In this document: positions 15,630 to 24,326 of the stretch, piece by piece
Position numbering within the stretch: position 1 is the first letter of the stretch
Layout of the letters: each line of letters starts with the position of its first letter
From: Chryseobacterium camelliae
GTDB taxonomy: Bacteria; Bacteroidota; Bacteroidia; Flavobacteriales; Weeksellaceae
Direction of reading: 5' to 3'
Assembly (NCBI RefSeq): GCF_030818575.1
Contig: NZ_JAUTAL010000001.1
Location: forward strand, 1,178,001 to 1,242,000
DNA: 64,000 nucleotides
Program-made: the position numbers and the translations under genes
Notes under the pieces: model-generated
The model's input: only the letters and a program-made list of their open reading frames with translations
The model's database searches: none
Told to the model about the DNA's origin: nothing

Positions 15630-17036
15630 TTACCAGTTTTTATCAATCATCAGGACCATTTGGGTAAGTACTGTTGCTCCCAGTAAAAGTTCCCTTTTAT
15701 TCACTTTGTCGAAACTGTCTTCAGTGGAGTGGTGGTAATCGAAATACCGTTGCGGATCTACCACCAGCTCAGCCAGCGGGATGTCCAGCTGCTTCAGGGG
15801 AGAAATATCCTGAATGGCATTGGTCTGGTCAAAGTCATAGACGCCATAAGGAAGGAAATAATTTTTCCACTCAAAGATTTGCCTTCTCCTTTGTGGCGGC
15901 ATATCGAGGGAAAAACCTCTCGGGGAATACCCTCCGGCATCCGTTCCCAAAGCAATAACGTGCTTTTCTTCTTTTTTCTTCACATAGGCAGTATAGAGAT
16001 CATGGCCCTGGCCGCCATTTTCACTGTTCGCAAACAGGACTACTCTGATCGTATGGTTATTCTGTATTCCAAGTGCTTTAAGGGTCCGCAGAATTTCGAT
16101 GCACTGTACTACACCGGAGCCGTCATCATGGGCACCTTCTGCAAAATCCCAGGAATCCAGCTGTGCACCTATCATGATGACTTTAGAATCTTTTTTTCCG
16201 GGAATTTCTGCAATGATATTGGGATTGGTTGTCTCTCCTTTGGGTTCAGCAGACATATTAATCTTTCCGGTAACTTTCTGCTTTTTCAGCAGTTTTTCCA
16301 GTTCATCCGCAGATCTCACACCAATCGTTAAAGCCGGAATCCGTGTTTTATCATCCGGCTCATAATAAACCATCTTGGCATGGGGTGTATCATCGAAAGC
16401 AGTAGTCAGAGACCGTATGATCAGCGCTTTGGCTCCAGTTTTGGCAATGACCGAGGCTGAAATCAACTTGGATTTGGCAGCAGCAAGATACGCATCACTG
16501 GTGTTAATGACTGTGGGGTCCATTGGCAGGTTGACGAAAACAATCTTATCTTTCAGTTTTCCTATTGACAACGCATTAAGCTCAGCAGTGCTACTGATCA
16601 GGACGATTTCTCCTGTAAGGTCTCTTCCGCCGGTACCTTCAGAATTTCCGAATGAAAGCATCCTGATATTTCTCCAGTCTCCATTCCCGGCTTTGATCTG
16701 TAAGGATTCCTTTCCTCTGATCCACATGGGTACTTTTGCTTCCTGCCTCCAGATCATTTCAATGCCGATGTCTTTAAGCTTTTTTTCTGCCCATTCCACA
16801 GCTCTGGCATAGCCGGGCGTCCCGCTGAACCGTGGTCCGACTCCTTTGGTCAGTTCCCCCAGATTGTCATATGCTGTGCCGTTGGTCATGATCTCATCGG
16901 AAATCTTTTTGAATTCATCATGATAATTGAACTTTACTGATGAATAAGGTTTTTTTGATGATTTCTTCAGCGGTTTTTTCTGAGAAAATAAAAATCCACT
17001 CAAAAAGAGTGGAATTATAATGAATGCTTTTTTCAT
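15630..17036 (-). CDS. M28-like peptidase paralog with degenerate active site
   Basis: The 468-residue exported protein aligns end to end with the M28 gene downstream of it, sharing RGKESLQI, MLSxGNSEGTGG and FDKVNxRELLLGA. However, the first zinc histidine is replaced (GAQLDSWD, Q292, instead of GGHLDSWD), and the general base is replaced (NSENG, S338, instead of NEENG). The other ligands (D304, E339, a later DAGGY Asp and the HHSTED His) remain. It is probably inactive as a classical peptidase and may bind peptides or regulate its partner. It also has a Lys/Ser-rich stretch after the signal peptide. Confidence 0.9.
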   Translation of the reverse strand: MKKAFIIIPLFLSGFLFSQKKPLKKSSKKPYSSVKFNYHDEFKKISDEIMTNGTAYDNLGELTKGVGPRFSGTPGYARAVEWAEKKLKDIGIEMIWRQEAKVPMWIRGKESLQIKAGNGDWRNIRMLSFGNSEGTGGRDLTGEIVLISSTAELNALSIGKLKDKIVFVNLPMDPTVINTSDAYLAAAKSKLISASVIAKTGAKALIIRSLTTAFDDTPHAKMVYYEPDDKTRIPALTIGVRSADELEKLLKKQKVTGKINMSAEPKGETTNPNIIAEIPGKKDSKVIMIGAQLDSWDFAEGAHDDGSGVVQCIEILRTLKALGIQNNHTIRVVLFANSENGGQGHDLYTAYVKKKEEKHVIALGTDAGGYSPRGFSLDMPPQRRRQIFEWKNYFLPYGVYDFDQTNAIQDISPLKQLDIPLAELVVDPQRYFDYHHSTEDSFDKVNKRELLLGATVLTQMVLMIDKNW

Positions 17037-17088
17037 TTTTTATCAACCTATCTTTTCCATTGATAAAAGTAGGAAAAAAACAGGAATA

Positions 17089-18333
17089 TCAGGACTTCAT
17101 ATCATACATTAAAAGGGCTGTAACCAATTTAGGCTCAATGAATGTGCATTTAGGGGGCATGCTTAGTTTAAGGTCCGATATTTTGATCATGTCGTTAAAG
17201 CTTACCGGGTAAATCCCAAATCCTGCCTTACCTTCACCATTGTCCACTTTTTCTTTCAAAAGGGTAATACCTTCAAGATTTGAAGTCCCTTTAACGTAGC
17301 TGATTTTTTCAGAACTGTCCGGATCTTCAATCTTCAGGATGTTTTTAAATATATATTTATCCAGAAGGTGGTGGTCCAGGTTATCCAGAGACATTTCCTG
17401 TGAACGCAGGTCATGCTTCACGTGAAGCGAATAAAATTTACCATCCATGTACATGGAAATGTGGAATTTCTGGGAAGGGTAATAAGGGGTTTCGCCTTTT
17501 TCATGGATCAGGAAATACTCTTCCAGCTGTTTCAGGAATTCTTCAGTACTTAGTTCCCCGATGTCACTGACCATCCTGTTATAATCATGGATCTTGATGG
17601 ACTGGTTGGATACGATGAAACTGTATACAAAATTATATGGTTCCGTACCGTTATGCCTTTTGTTTTTATCTTTCTGATGTTTGGCATTCAATGCCGTGGA
17701 GCCGATCCTGTGGTGGCCGTCTGCAATATAAAATGAGTCAATCTGGTCTATAACTTCCTTAAACTGCTGAAGTTTAAGGCGGTTGTCGATCTTCCAGATT
17801 TTATGGCGGATGCCTTTTGTATCAACATGGTTGAAGATCGGGACATTTTTCTCCTCATGGTTCATGAGCAGTTCGATCTTGGAATTGGAAGGGTAGGTAA
17901 GCAGTACCGGTTCGGCCTGCAGGTTTACTTTTTCAAGGTAATGGGCCAGTTTCTCTTTTTTCTGGGGAATGGTACTTTCATGCCTTTTGATCTTTCCGTT
18001 CCAGAAATCTTCAATGCTGGCCAGTCCTAAAAGCCCCCTGAAAACCTGCTTGTTCGGGTATATCTGCTCATAAAGGTAATAAGCGGAACTGTCCTGAACG
18101 AGCTTATTTTCATCCAGAAGCTCTTCAAATGTTGCGCGGATTTTTCTGAGGTTCCGGTCAACATCCTTTGATTTGCTTACTACATAAGGCTTGATCATGT
18201 GAATATAGGTATTCTCAACCTGAGCTTTCTCTGCAATCTCCTCCTGGGTAAAATTATCCAGGGGATGGGTAGGGAAAGTACTTTCAAGGTCTTTATGAGG
18301 TCTTATTCCGCGAAAAGGTTTAAAAACAGGCAT
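17089..18333 (-). CDS. DUF1015 family protein
   Basis: This 414-residue cytosolic protein begins MPVFKPFRGIRPHKDL, typical of DUF1015, and contains FYIADGHHRIGSTA (about 198-211), the conserved His-rich core. The function is not established; genes of this family often accompany serA and serC in Bacteroidetes, as here, which hints at a role around serine metabolism. It starts two bases after the serA stop codon, so it is translated from the same transcript. Confidence 0.88.
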   Translation of the reverse strand: MPVFKPFRGIRPHKDLESTFPTHPLDNFTQEEIAEKAQVENTYIHMIKPYVVSKSKDVDRNLRKIRATFEELLDENKLVQDSSAYYLYEQIYPNKQVFRGLLGLASIEDFWNGKIKRHESTIPQKKEKLAHYLEKVNLQAEPVLLTYPSNSKIELLMNHEEKNVPIFNHVDTKGIRHKIWKIDNRLKLQQFKEVIDQIDSFYIADGHHRIGSTALNAKHQKDKNKRHNGTEPYNFVYSFIVSNQSIKIHDYNRMVSDIGELSTEEFLKQLEEYFLIHEKGETPYYPSQKFHISMYMDGKFYSLHVKHDLRSQEMSLDNLDHHLLDKYIFKNILKIEDPDSSEKISYVKGTSNLEGITLLKEKVDNGEGKAGFGIYPVSFNDMIKISDLKLSMPPKCTFIEPKLVTALLMYDMKS

Positions 18334-18335
18334 AT

Positions 18336-19301
18336 TTAGTGTATAGTTTCTTTTTGAAGTTTGATAATCTGTTCGGCAAGTTCGATTCCGATTTTCTCCT
18401 GGGCATCTACTGTGTTTCCTCCTACATGCGGGGAAAGCGATAAGGAAGGATTCATCAGGAGTGGCAGTTCCGGCGCCGGTTCGTTTTCAAAAACATCCAG
18501 TGCTGCTCCGGCCACTTTTCCGGATTCGATAAAGTCGATTAAAGCTACTTCGTTAATAACACCGCCTCTTGCAGTGTTCACAATATAGACGCCGTCTTTC
18601 ATTTTTTCAAACTGTTCGGTGTCTATGATATATTCATTCGTTTTAGGCGTATTGATGCTGATAAAATCTGTATCCTTAAGGAATTCATCCGTATCATTGG
18701 AAGAGGTAATCTCAAAGCTTACCGACTGTCCATCGAAAAACTCCAGGGTAAGTGTTTCTGTTCTTGGCTTTCTGGTCAGGACCTTTACTTTCATACCCAG
18801 GGCAATCCCCATTTTGGCAACTTCCTGTCCGATGCTTCCGAAACCGATGACGCCTAAAGTCTTTCCGGAAAGCTCATATGCTTTGCTGAATGACTTTTTC
18901 ATCGCGTTGAAATGGGTTTCACCTTCCAGCGGCATTAGCCTGTTGGATTCATGCAGGAACCTGGCCAGGGAAAAGAAATGCCCGAAAACAAGTTCTGCCA
19001 CAGATTTCGACGATGCATTGGGTGTGTTGATGACACGGATTCCTTTGCTCCGGGCATATTCCACGTCAATATTATCCATCCCGATCCCACCTCTGCCGAT
19101 CACCTTAAGTCCGGGGCAGGCATCGATAATGTCCTGACGCACTTTGGTCACGCTTCTTACGAGCAGGACATCTACCTGGTTTTCATTGATGAAACCAATA
19201 ACATGGTCCTGGGCAACCTTGTGGTCAAGCAATTCAATGCCGGCCTGTTTAAGGGCGGATGCTCCGGCTTCGGAAATACCATCGTTTGCTAAAACTCTCA
19301 T
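18336..19301 (-). CDS. serA: D-3-phosphoglycerate dehydrogenase
   Basis: SerA oxidises 3-phosphoglycerate to 3-phosphohydroxypyruvate, the first step of serine synthesis. The 321 residues are the short form without an ACT domain, so serine feedback through ACT is not expected. The Rossmann motif GVIGFGSIGQEVAK is visible, as are the catalytic elements NTARGGV, FENEP and SPHVGG. It sits between serC and the DUF1015 gene on one strand, a standard Bacteroidetes arrangement. Confidence 0.93.
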   Translation of the reverse strand: MRVLANDGISEAGASALKQAGIELLDHKVAQDHVIGFINENQVDVLLVRSVTKVRQDIIDACPGLKVIGRGGIGMDNIDVEYARSKGIRVINTPNASSKSVAELVFGHFFSLARFLHESNRLMPLEGETHFNAMKKSFSKAYELSGKTLGVIGFGSIGQEVAKMGIALGMKVKVLTRKPRTETLTLEFFDGQSVSFEITSSNDTDEFLKDTDFISINTPKTNEYIIDTEQFEKMKDGVYIVNTARGGVINEVALIDFIESGKVAGAALDVFENEPAPELPLLMNPSLSLSPHVGGNTVDAQEKIGIELAEQIIKLQKETIH

Positions 19302-19417
19302 ATGTACGGGATCTAGGGTTTATAATTTATTAAGATGTAAGGAATTGACCGGTCTGCAAATTAAGAAAAATTAAAATAATTCAAATTATTTTTAATCTCC
19401 TGTCTTTAAGGCAGATA

Positions 19418-20482
19418 TTATCCGAGAGATTTCATAACGTCCACCAAAACCTGAACGCTTTCGATAGGCAGGGCGTTATAAAGGCTTGCTCTGTAACCGC
19501 CCAAGCTCCTGTGGCCGTTCAGTCCGCTTACACCTGCTGCTTTCCAGGCGGCATCAAATTCTTCCTTCCTGCCGTCATCCGTAATTCTGAAAGATACGTT
19601 CATAAGAGAACGGTCTTCTTTTGCGCAGAAAGTTTCAAATAAAGGATTCCTGTCGATTTCATCATACAGCAGTTGTGCTTTTGCTTTATTTCTCTCTTCA
19701 GCTGCCGCAATGCCTCCGTTTCTTTCCAGGTATTGAAGAGTAAGAAGAGATGCATATACAGGGAATACCGGTGGGGTATTGTACATGGATTCCTTGGCAA
19801 TGTGCTGGGAATAATCCAGTATAGAGAACATATTCTCCCTTCCGGTTTTTCCTAAAATATCTTTTTTGATAACCACCAGTGTTACTCCGGCAGGACCCAT
19901 GTTTTTCTGGGCACCGGCATAAATCAGGTCAAATTTTGAAAAGTCCAACTGCCTTGAGAATATATCGGAGCTCATATCGCAAACCATCAGTGTATCCACG
20001 TCTGGGAAGGATTTCATCTGGGTTCCGTAAATGGTATTGTTGGAAGTACAGTGGAAATAATCATATTCTGCACCTACCGTATAGTCTTTCGGGATGTATG
20101 AGTAATTATCTGCCTTTGAAGAACCTACAACATCAACCGTTCCCAGTTTTTTGGCTTCTTTGATCGCCCCGGCAGCCCAGGTACCTGTATCCAGGTATGC
20201 GGCTTTCCCGCCAACTTTCAGCAGGTTGTACGGTACCATGGCAAACTGCAGGCTTGCACCGCCTCCCAGGTAAAGTACTTCATATTCATCACCAAGGTTC
20301 ATCAGTCTCTTTACGATGGCTCTTGCCTCATCCATTACGGCTACGAAATCTTTGCTTCTGTGAGAGATTTCCAGGATGGAAAGCCCTATGCCGTTAAAGT
20401 CTAAAATAGCTTCTGCAGATTTCTCAAATACTTCATGAGGCAGGATGCATGGTCCTGCACTAAAATTATGTTTTTTACTCAT
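19418..20482 (-). CDS. serC: Phosphoserine aminotransferase
   Basis: SerC converts phosphohydroxypyruvate and glutamate to phosphoserine with PLP; it also serves pyridoxine synthesis in some bacteria. The 354 residues start MSKKHNFSAGPCILP, the typical SerC beginning. The PLP-lysine region LIYAGAQKNMGPAG and the C-terminal GHRSLGGYRASLYNA are intact. It heads the serC-serA-DUF1015 unit. Confidence 0.96.
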   Translation of the reverse strand: MSKKHNFSAGPCILPHEVFEKSAEAILDFNGIGLSILEISHRSKDFVAVMDEARAIVKRLMNLGDEYEVLYLGGGASLQFAMVPYNLLKVGGKAAYLDTGTWAAGAIKEAKKLGTVDVVGSSKADNYSYIPKDYTVGAEYDYFHCTSNNTIYGTQMKSFPDVDTLMVCDMSSDIFSRQLDFSKFDLIYAGAQKNMGPAGVTLVVIKKDILGKTGRENMFSILDYSQHIAKESMYNTPPVFPVYASLLTLQYLERNGGIAAAEERNKAKAQLLYDEIDRNPLFETFCAKEDRSLMNVSFRITDDGRKEEFDAAWKAAGVSGLNGHRSLGGYRASLYNALPIESVQVLVDVMKSLG

Positions 20483-20565
20483 ATTTTTATTTTTTTACAG
20501 GACCTGGTGTGCCTGTAGATTCATTATTATTTGGATATTAGGGTGCTTACAATAGTGAAAGACTT

Positions 20566-20595
20566 AAAAAAACCGCCTCATACTGGATGAGACGG
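20566..20595 (-). terminator. Terminator of the ferredoxin gene
   Basis: On the minus strand CCGTCTCAT and ATGAGGCGG pair (one T-G wobble) with loop CCAGT, followed by seven T, a few bases past the stop codon at 20602. Confidence 0.8.
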
Positions 20596-20601
20596 CATGT
20601 A

Positions 20602-20952
20602 TTATTCACCGTGTAAAAATGCTTTTTTGTTAAGCAGTGCTTCTTCAGACTCCACATGGTCCTCATCCGGAACACAGCAATCTACCGGACAAACCGCGGC
20701 ACACTGAGGTTCTTCGTGGAAGCCTTTACATTCTGTACACTTGTCTGTAACAATAAAATATACGTCGTCACTCACCGGTTCCTGCGGTGCATCCGCATTT
20801 ACCGTAAGTCCGGACGGTAATGTCACCGTTCCTTTGAGAGCGGTCCCTTCAGAAGCTTTCCAGTCTACGGCTCCTTCATATATCGCATTGTTCGGGCATT
20901 CCGGTTCGCAGGCGCCGCAGTTAATGCATTCATCAGTTATTTTAATAGCCAT
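20602..20952 (-). CDS. 4Fe-4S dicluster ferredoxin
   Basis: The 116-residue ferredoxin has two cluster-binding sets: CINCGACEPECPNNAIYEG at the N-terminus, and CTECKGFHEEPQCAAVCPVD about 65 residues later. The second has an insertion between cysteines, as in the Allochromatium/Azotobacter type. It would carry low-potential electrons in the cytosol. It is divergent from an acyl-CoA reductase gene, with 59 bases between starts, but its redox partner is unknown. Confidence 0.92.
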   Translation of the reverse strand: MAIKITDECINCGACEPECPNNAIYEGAVDWKASEGTALKGTVTLPSGLTVNADAPQEPVSDDVYFIVTDKCTECKGFHEEPQCAAVCPVDCCVPDEDHVESEEALLNKKAFLHGE

Positions 20953-20965
20953 CGCTAATTTTTTT

Positions 20966-20973
20966 TAAATTTG
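20966..20973 (+). promoter_or_regulatory. -7 box of the acyl-CoA reductase gene
   Basis: TAAATTTG matches TAnnTTTG exactly and is followed by GC, 38 bases before the start codon. Confidence 0.5.
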
Positions 20974-21011
20974 CACAAAATTACAAAATATTCCCCAAAT
21001 TTACAGTAATT

Positions 21012-22046
21012 ATGCATACCGAAAATCAAGTTTTAGGGCTTACGAAGCTGGGCCGCTATATCCATACCTACTTAACGGAAGATCCTGAAAGCCAGGCAGA
21101 GAACTATTCTGAACTGGAAACTGTGATTAGGAAATCACAGATGGAAAATCCGTGGTTTACCATTGAAAGCCAGAAGTTTGCCCTTGAAGAGTGGGCCGGA
21201 CTTCTTACGGAAGGTACGTTACGCCATTGGCTGGAGGGCTATACAGTTTCCAAAACGCCTAAAAAGGTAGGCCTGATCCTTGCCGGCAATATTCCGCTCG
21301 TTGGATTTCATGATGTGATCTCTGTGATCCTCAGCAACCATATCCCACTCATCAAACTTTCCTCTAAAGACCGCCATATGATTCCTTTTCTACTCGGAAA
21401 ATGGAATGAATTTACCGATGGCGGAATCCGGTATGAAATGGTTGAAAAGCTTGAAAGCTTTGATGCTGTGATAGCCACCGGAAGCAATAATACGGCGAGA
21501 TACCTGGAATATTACTTTAAAAACCACCTGAGCATCATCCGTAAGAACAGGACCTCAGTTGCTGTTCTGAAAGGGGATGAAACCAATGAGGAGCTTCAGC
21601 TTCTGGCAGAAGATATTTTCCACTATTTCGGGTTGGGGTGCAGGAATGTAACCCGTCTGTTTATTCCAAAAGATTTCCTTATAGACCGTCTCTTTGAAAA
21701 CTTCCTGAATTTCAGTGATATCATCAACCATCACAAGTATGCGAACAATTATGACTATAACCGTGCAGTATACCTGCTGAACCAGGATCAGTTCTGGGAC
21801 AATAATTTTGTGATGCTGAAAGAGGATGAGAAACTTTTCAGCCCTTTATCCGTAATCAATTTCAGCCGGTATGAGTCCCTGGATGAGGTTAAAGAATTCC
21901 TCGCAGAACATTCGGAGGACATCCAGTGTGTTGTGGCGAAGGATGAGTTGGGATTGGATTCCGTTCCGCTGGGAGAAGCTCAGCATCCGGGGCTCAATAC
22001 CTATGCCGACAATGTAGACACCATGAAATTTCTTGAAGTACTCTGA
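21012..22046 (+). CDS. LuxC-like acyl-CoA reductase
   Basis: This 344-residue protein belongs to the LuxC/acyl-CoA reductase branch of the aldehyde dehydrogenase superfamily, which reduces acyl-CoA to aldehyde with NADPH. Support comes from VGLILAGNIPLVGFHDVI (about 86-103), IATGSNNTARYLEYYF and YFGLGCRNVTRLF, where the Cys is the expected acyl-binding nucleophile. No lux genes are nearby; in Bacteroidetes this is a common orphan gene of unknown physiological substrate. A Bax inhibitor-1 gene follows 34 bases later. Confidence 0.87.
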   Translation: MHTENQVLGLTKLGRYIHTYLTEDPESQAENYSELETVIRKSQMENPWFTIESQKFALEEWAGLLTEGTLRHWLEGYTVSKTPKKVGLILAGNIPLVGFHDVISVILSNHIPLIKLSSKDRHMIPFLLGKWNEFTDGGIRYEMVEKLESFDAVIATGSNNTARYLEYYFKNHLSIIRKNRTSVAVLKGDETNEELQLLAEDIFHYFGLGCRNVTRLFIPKDFLIDRLFENFLNFSDIINHHKYANNYDYNRAVYLLNQDQFWDNNFVMLKEDEKLFSPLSVINFSRYESLDEVKEFLAEHSEDIQCVVAKDELGLDSVPLGEAQHPGLNTYADNVDTMKFLEVL

Positions 22047-22080
22047 AAAATTTAATATCTTAGACAAAAAAATATACACT

Positions 22081-22767
22081 ATGTTGACAAACACTTTAGT
22101 CGCCCATTCTTCGGATACCGAAAAGGCAGACTTTTATAAGAAAACGTATCTGCATCTTGCCCTTTCTGTGCTTGCATTTATCGGGGTTGAAACCATTCTT
22201 CTCCGTACAGTGCCTGTAGAAGTTATCGCCATGATGTTTGGCCAGAGGTATACCTGGCTGCTGATTATTGGGGTATTCTGGCTCGCTTCCGTTCTGGCAA
22301 GCCGCTGGTCCTTATCACAGAGCAGGAGCACACAGTACTTCGGGTTAGGATTTTACATCGTTCTTGAAGCTGTAATCTTTTTACCACTGATTTATATGGC
22401 TGCCGCTACGGCAGGAGGACAGGTGATCTTCCAGGCTGCGATGCTGACGATCGCGATGTTTGCAGGACTGTCTATTGTAGCGTTCACTTCCAAAAGGGAT
22501 TTTTCTTTTTTAAGGAATATCATGATTATCGGAGGATTTATTGCTATCGGACTGATTGTTGCCGGCTCGATCTTCGGGTTTGACCTTGGCCTTTGGTTTT
22601 CCGTAGGAATGGTGATCCTGGCATCTGCAGGAATCCTTTACGAAACCAATAAGCTTCAGAACACATATACTACGGGACAGTACGTAGGAGCTTCTTTACA
22701 GTTGTTCGCTTCCATTATGCTGTTGTTCTGGTATATTCTGAGGATTTTAATGAGCAGGAGAAGCTAG
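22081..22767 (+). CDS. Bax inhibitor-1/YccA family membrane protein
   Basis: Counting from MLTNTLVAHSS gives 228 residues with seven predicted membrane helices and the family segments FYKKTYLHLALSVLAFIG and SAGILYETNKLQ. Bacterial members are inner-membrane proteins linked to calcium leak and to protection of membrane proteases; the role here is not known. A frame starting at 22033 overlaps the reductase gene and adds nothing conserved, so I use the ATG at 22081. It is probably co-transcribed with the reductase. Confidence 0.88.
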   Translation: MLTNTLVAHSSDTEKADFYKKTYLHLALSVLAFIGVETILLRTVPVEVIAMMFGQRYTWLLIIGVFWLASVLASRWSLSQSRSTQYFGLGFYIVLEAVIFLPLIYMAAATAGGQVIFQAAMLTIAMFAGLSIVAFTSKRDFSFLRNIMIIGGFIAIGLIVAGSIFGFDLGLWFSVGMVILASAGILYETNKLQNTYTTGQYVGASLQLFASIMLLFWYILRILMSRRS

Positions 22768-22812
22768 TAGGGTTTAAGTTATGAGCTATGAATGCTTGTA
22801 GCCGCTATACAT

Positions 22813-22851
22813 AAAAAATCCCGGTACTATTCAATAGTACCGGGATTTTTT
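22813..22851. terminator. Strong bidirectional terminator
   Basis: Perfect 19-base arms, starting AAAAAATCCCGG and ending CCGGGATTTTTT, flank a single C. It separates the convergent Bax inhibitor-1 and DUF6952-like genes. Confidence 0.92.
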
Positions 22852-22879
22852 ATTGGATCTGAAAATGCATTCAGAATGT

Positions 22880-23128
22880 TTACTTATCGATAGAACCTAA
22901 TACCTTTTGGGCAAATGAATTCAAAGCATCCTTTTCACTCATTCCGTTCTGTACATTGGCATGCACTTCAAGGGCTCCGCAAATATTGGTAATCAGTTCT
23001 CCGGCAACATTCAGGTCCTCTTCACTGGTTCCCCTGAACTCGCAGAAGCTTTCCAGCACTTCCAGCGTTTTCTCAAGGTTTTCCGGAGTCTGGTTCTGAT
23101 AGAATTGTCTAATTACAGGTAACTTCAT
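22880..23128 (-). CDS. Small conserved protein of the thioredoxin/peroxiredoxin locus (DUF6952-like)
   Basis: This 82-residue, mostly helical protein (MKLPVIRQFYQNQTPENLEK...) contains two cysteines, in ESFCEFRG and TNICGALEV. I recall it as a DUF6952 family member, but that label is from memory. It begins 2 bases after the thioredoxin stop codon, so it is surely co-translated. The location suggests a partner of the thioredoxin or peroxiredoxin, but there is no direct evidence of function. Confidence 0.75.
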   Translation of the reverse strand: MKLPVIRQFYQNQTPENLEKTLEVLESFCEFRGTSEEDLNVAGELITNICGALEVHANVQNGMSEKDALNSFAQKVLGSIDK

Positions 23129-23130
23129 AA

Positions 23131-23436
23131 CTATAATTCGTTAAATAAGTTGATTAAACTTTCTGCCTGGTTGCTTTGCACCTGGTTAACCAGTTCACCG
23201 TTCCTGAAAATGGCAAACGTAGGCAGGTTATCCACCTTGGCAAGCTTACGGCTTTGCGGCAGTTTCTCTGCGTCCACATATAAAAACGGGATGCTGTCGT
23301 TTTCTCCTGCCAGTTTTTTGAATTTCGGCTTCATGATCCTGCAGTTCCCGCACCAGGTAGCACCGTATTGTACCACTACCTTTTCATTGTCGTTCACGAT
23401 GTTTTGCAGTGTATCTTCTGTTAATTCTGTATACAT
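23131..23436 (-). CDS. Thioredoxin family protein
   Basis: The 101-residue thioredoxin fold has active site ATWCGNCRIMKP (Cys-Gly-Asn-Cys instead of the usual Cys-Gly-Pro-Cys) and the cis-proline loop NLPTFAIF. The altered active-site residue should shift its redox potential or partner choice. It lies between a peroxiredoxin gene (114-base spacer) and the DUF6952-like gene (2-base spacer), so a role in recycling that peroxiredoxin is plausible. Confidence 0.9.
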   Translation of the reverse strand: MYTELTEDTLQNIVNDNEKVVVQYGATWCGNCRIMKPKFKKLAGENDSIPFLYVDAEKLPQSRKLAKVDNLPTFAIFRNGELVNQVQSNQAESLINLFNEL

Positions 23437-23456
23437 AAGTTAAATTTTAGAATAAA

Positions 23457-23550
23457 TTTAACAATGTACCAAATCCAGCAATGCAACAGTTTACCAATAT
23501 TACTTCCTGCTACATTATTGTTACACCGCTAGATTTGTTACACTGTTACA
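23457..23550. repeat. TTGTTACA-rich degenerate repeat spacer
   Basis: The spacer between the peroxiredoxin and thioredoxin genes is built of variants of TTGTTACA/TAACAA. A 22-base core at 23515-23536 recurs at 58220-58241 with 20 of 22 identical bases. Confidence 0.55.
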
Positions 23551-24183
23551 TTAATTTTTTGCTAAATATTCGGCAGTAGAAGAACGGTCTGCTTTCATAG
23601 CCTCTTTTCCTTCTTCCCAGTTTGCCGGGCAAACTTCTCCATGCTTCTGTACATGGGTATAAGCATCGATCAGTCTTAAATATTCTTTTACGTTTCTTCC
23701 CAGTGGCATATCGTTTACAGATTCATGGAAGATTTTTCCTGTTTCGTCAATCAGGTATGTAGCTCTGTACGTAACATTAGACCCTGTGAACGTTTCATTT
23801 CCTTCTTCATCATATTCGAAATCCTGGTCTACGATACCTAAAGTATTCGCCAGTTGTCTGTGGGTATCTGCCAGAAGGGGATAGGTAACACCTTCTATTC
23901 CTCCGTTATCTTTTGGGGTATTCAGCCACGCGAAATGCACTTCGTTGGTGTCGCATGAAGCACCGATTACTTTAGTGTTTCTTTTTTCAAACTCACCTAA
24001 AGCCTCCTGAAAAGCATGAAGTTCCGTAGGACATACGAAAGTGAAATCTTTCGGATACCAGAATAACAAAACTTTCTGCTGGTTGGAAGTAGCTTCTTCA
24101 AAGATGTTGATTCTAAGATCATCACCCATTTCAGACATCGCATCTACCGTTAAACTCGGGAATTTTTTTCCTACTAAAGACAT
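23551..24183 (-). CDS. AhpC-type peroxiredoxin
   Basis: The enzyme reduces hydrogen peroxide and organic peroxides. The 210 residues contain the peroxidatic site KDFTFVCPTELHAF and a resolving Cys in HGEVCPANWEEG near the C-terminus, which marks a typical 2-Cys protein. It is cytosolic, with no signal peptide. It is followed by thioredoxin and DUF6952-like genes, a likely electron-supply partner and an unknown. TAAATTTG lies on its strand 45 bases upstream. Confidence 0.95.
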   Translation of the reverse strand: MSLVGKKFPSLTVDAMSEMGDDLRINIFEEATSNQQKVLLFWYPKDFTFVCPTELHAFQEALGEFEKRNTKVIGASCDTNEVHFAWLNTPKDNGGIEGVTYPLLADTHRQLANTLGIVDQDFEYDEEGNETFTGSNVTYRATYLIDETGKIFHESVNDMPLGRNVKEYLRLIDAYTHVQKHGEVCPANWEEGKEAMKADRSSTAEYLAKN

Positions 24184-24227
24184 AATTGTATATTTTTTAT
24201 ATTATAATTTTCTGCTGCAAATTTAAA

Positions 24228-24235
24228 AACAGACC
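24228..24235 (-). promoter_or_regulatory. -7 box of the peroxiredoxin gene
   Basis: On the minus strand the sequence reads TAAATTTGC, an exact TAnnTTTG match upstream of the start codon at 24183. Confidence 0.5.
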
Positions 24236-24298
24236 ATCTATCGAACCTAATGTTTTTGATAAATAAAATCTATGTGTGTTTTTGATGGTAAGTAAAAG

Positions 24299-24323
24299 AA
24301 AAAAGCTCTGTTTTAAGAGCTTT
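24299..24323 (-). terminator. Terminator after the XRE remnant
   Basis: Arms AAAGCTCT and AGAGCTTT with a 6-base loop. On the minus strand they are followed by six T, just past the stop codon at 24327. Confidence 0.75.
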
Positions 24324-24326
24324 GTT

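Noticed and set aside
20602..22046. The ferredoxin and acyl-CoA reductase as a luminescence (lux) or fatty aldehyde operon
   Set aside because: The genes are divergent, there are no luciferase or acyltransferase genes nearby, and orphan LuxC-like reductases are common in this phylum.
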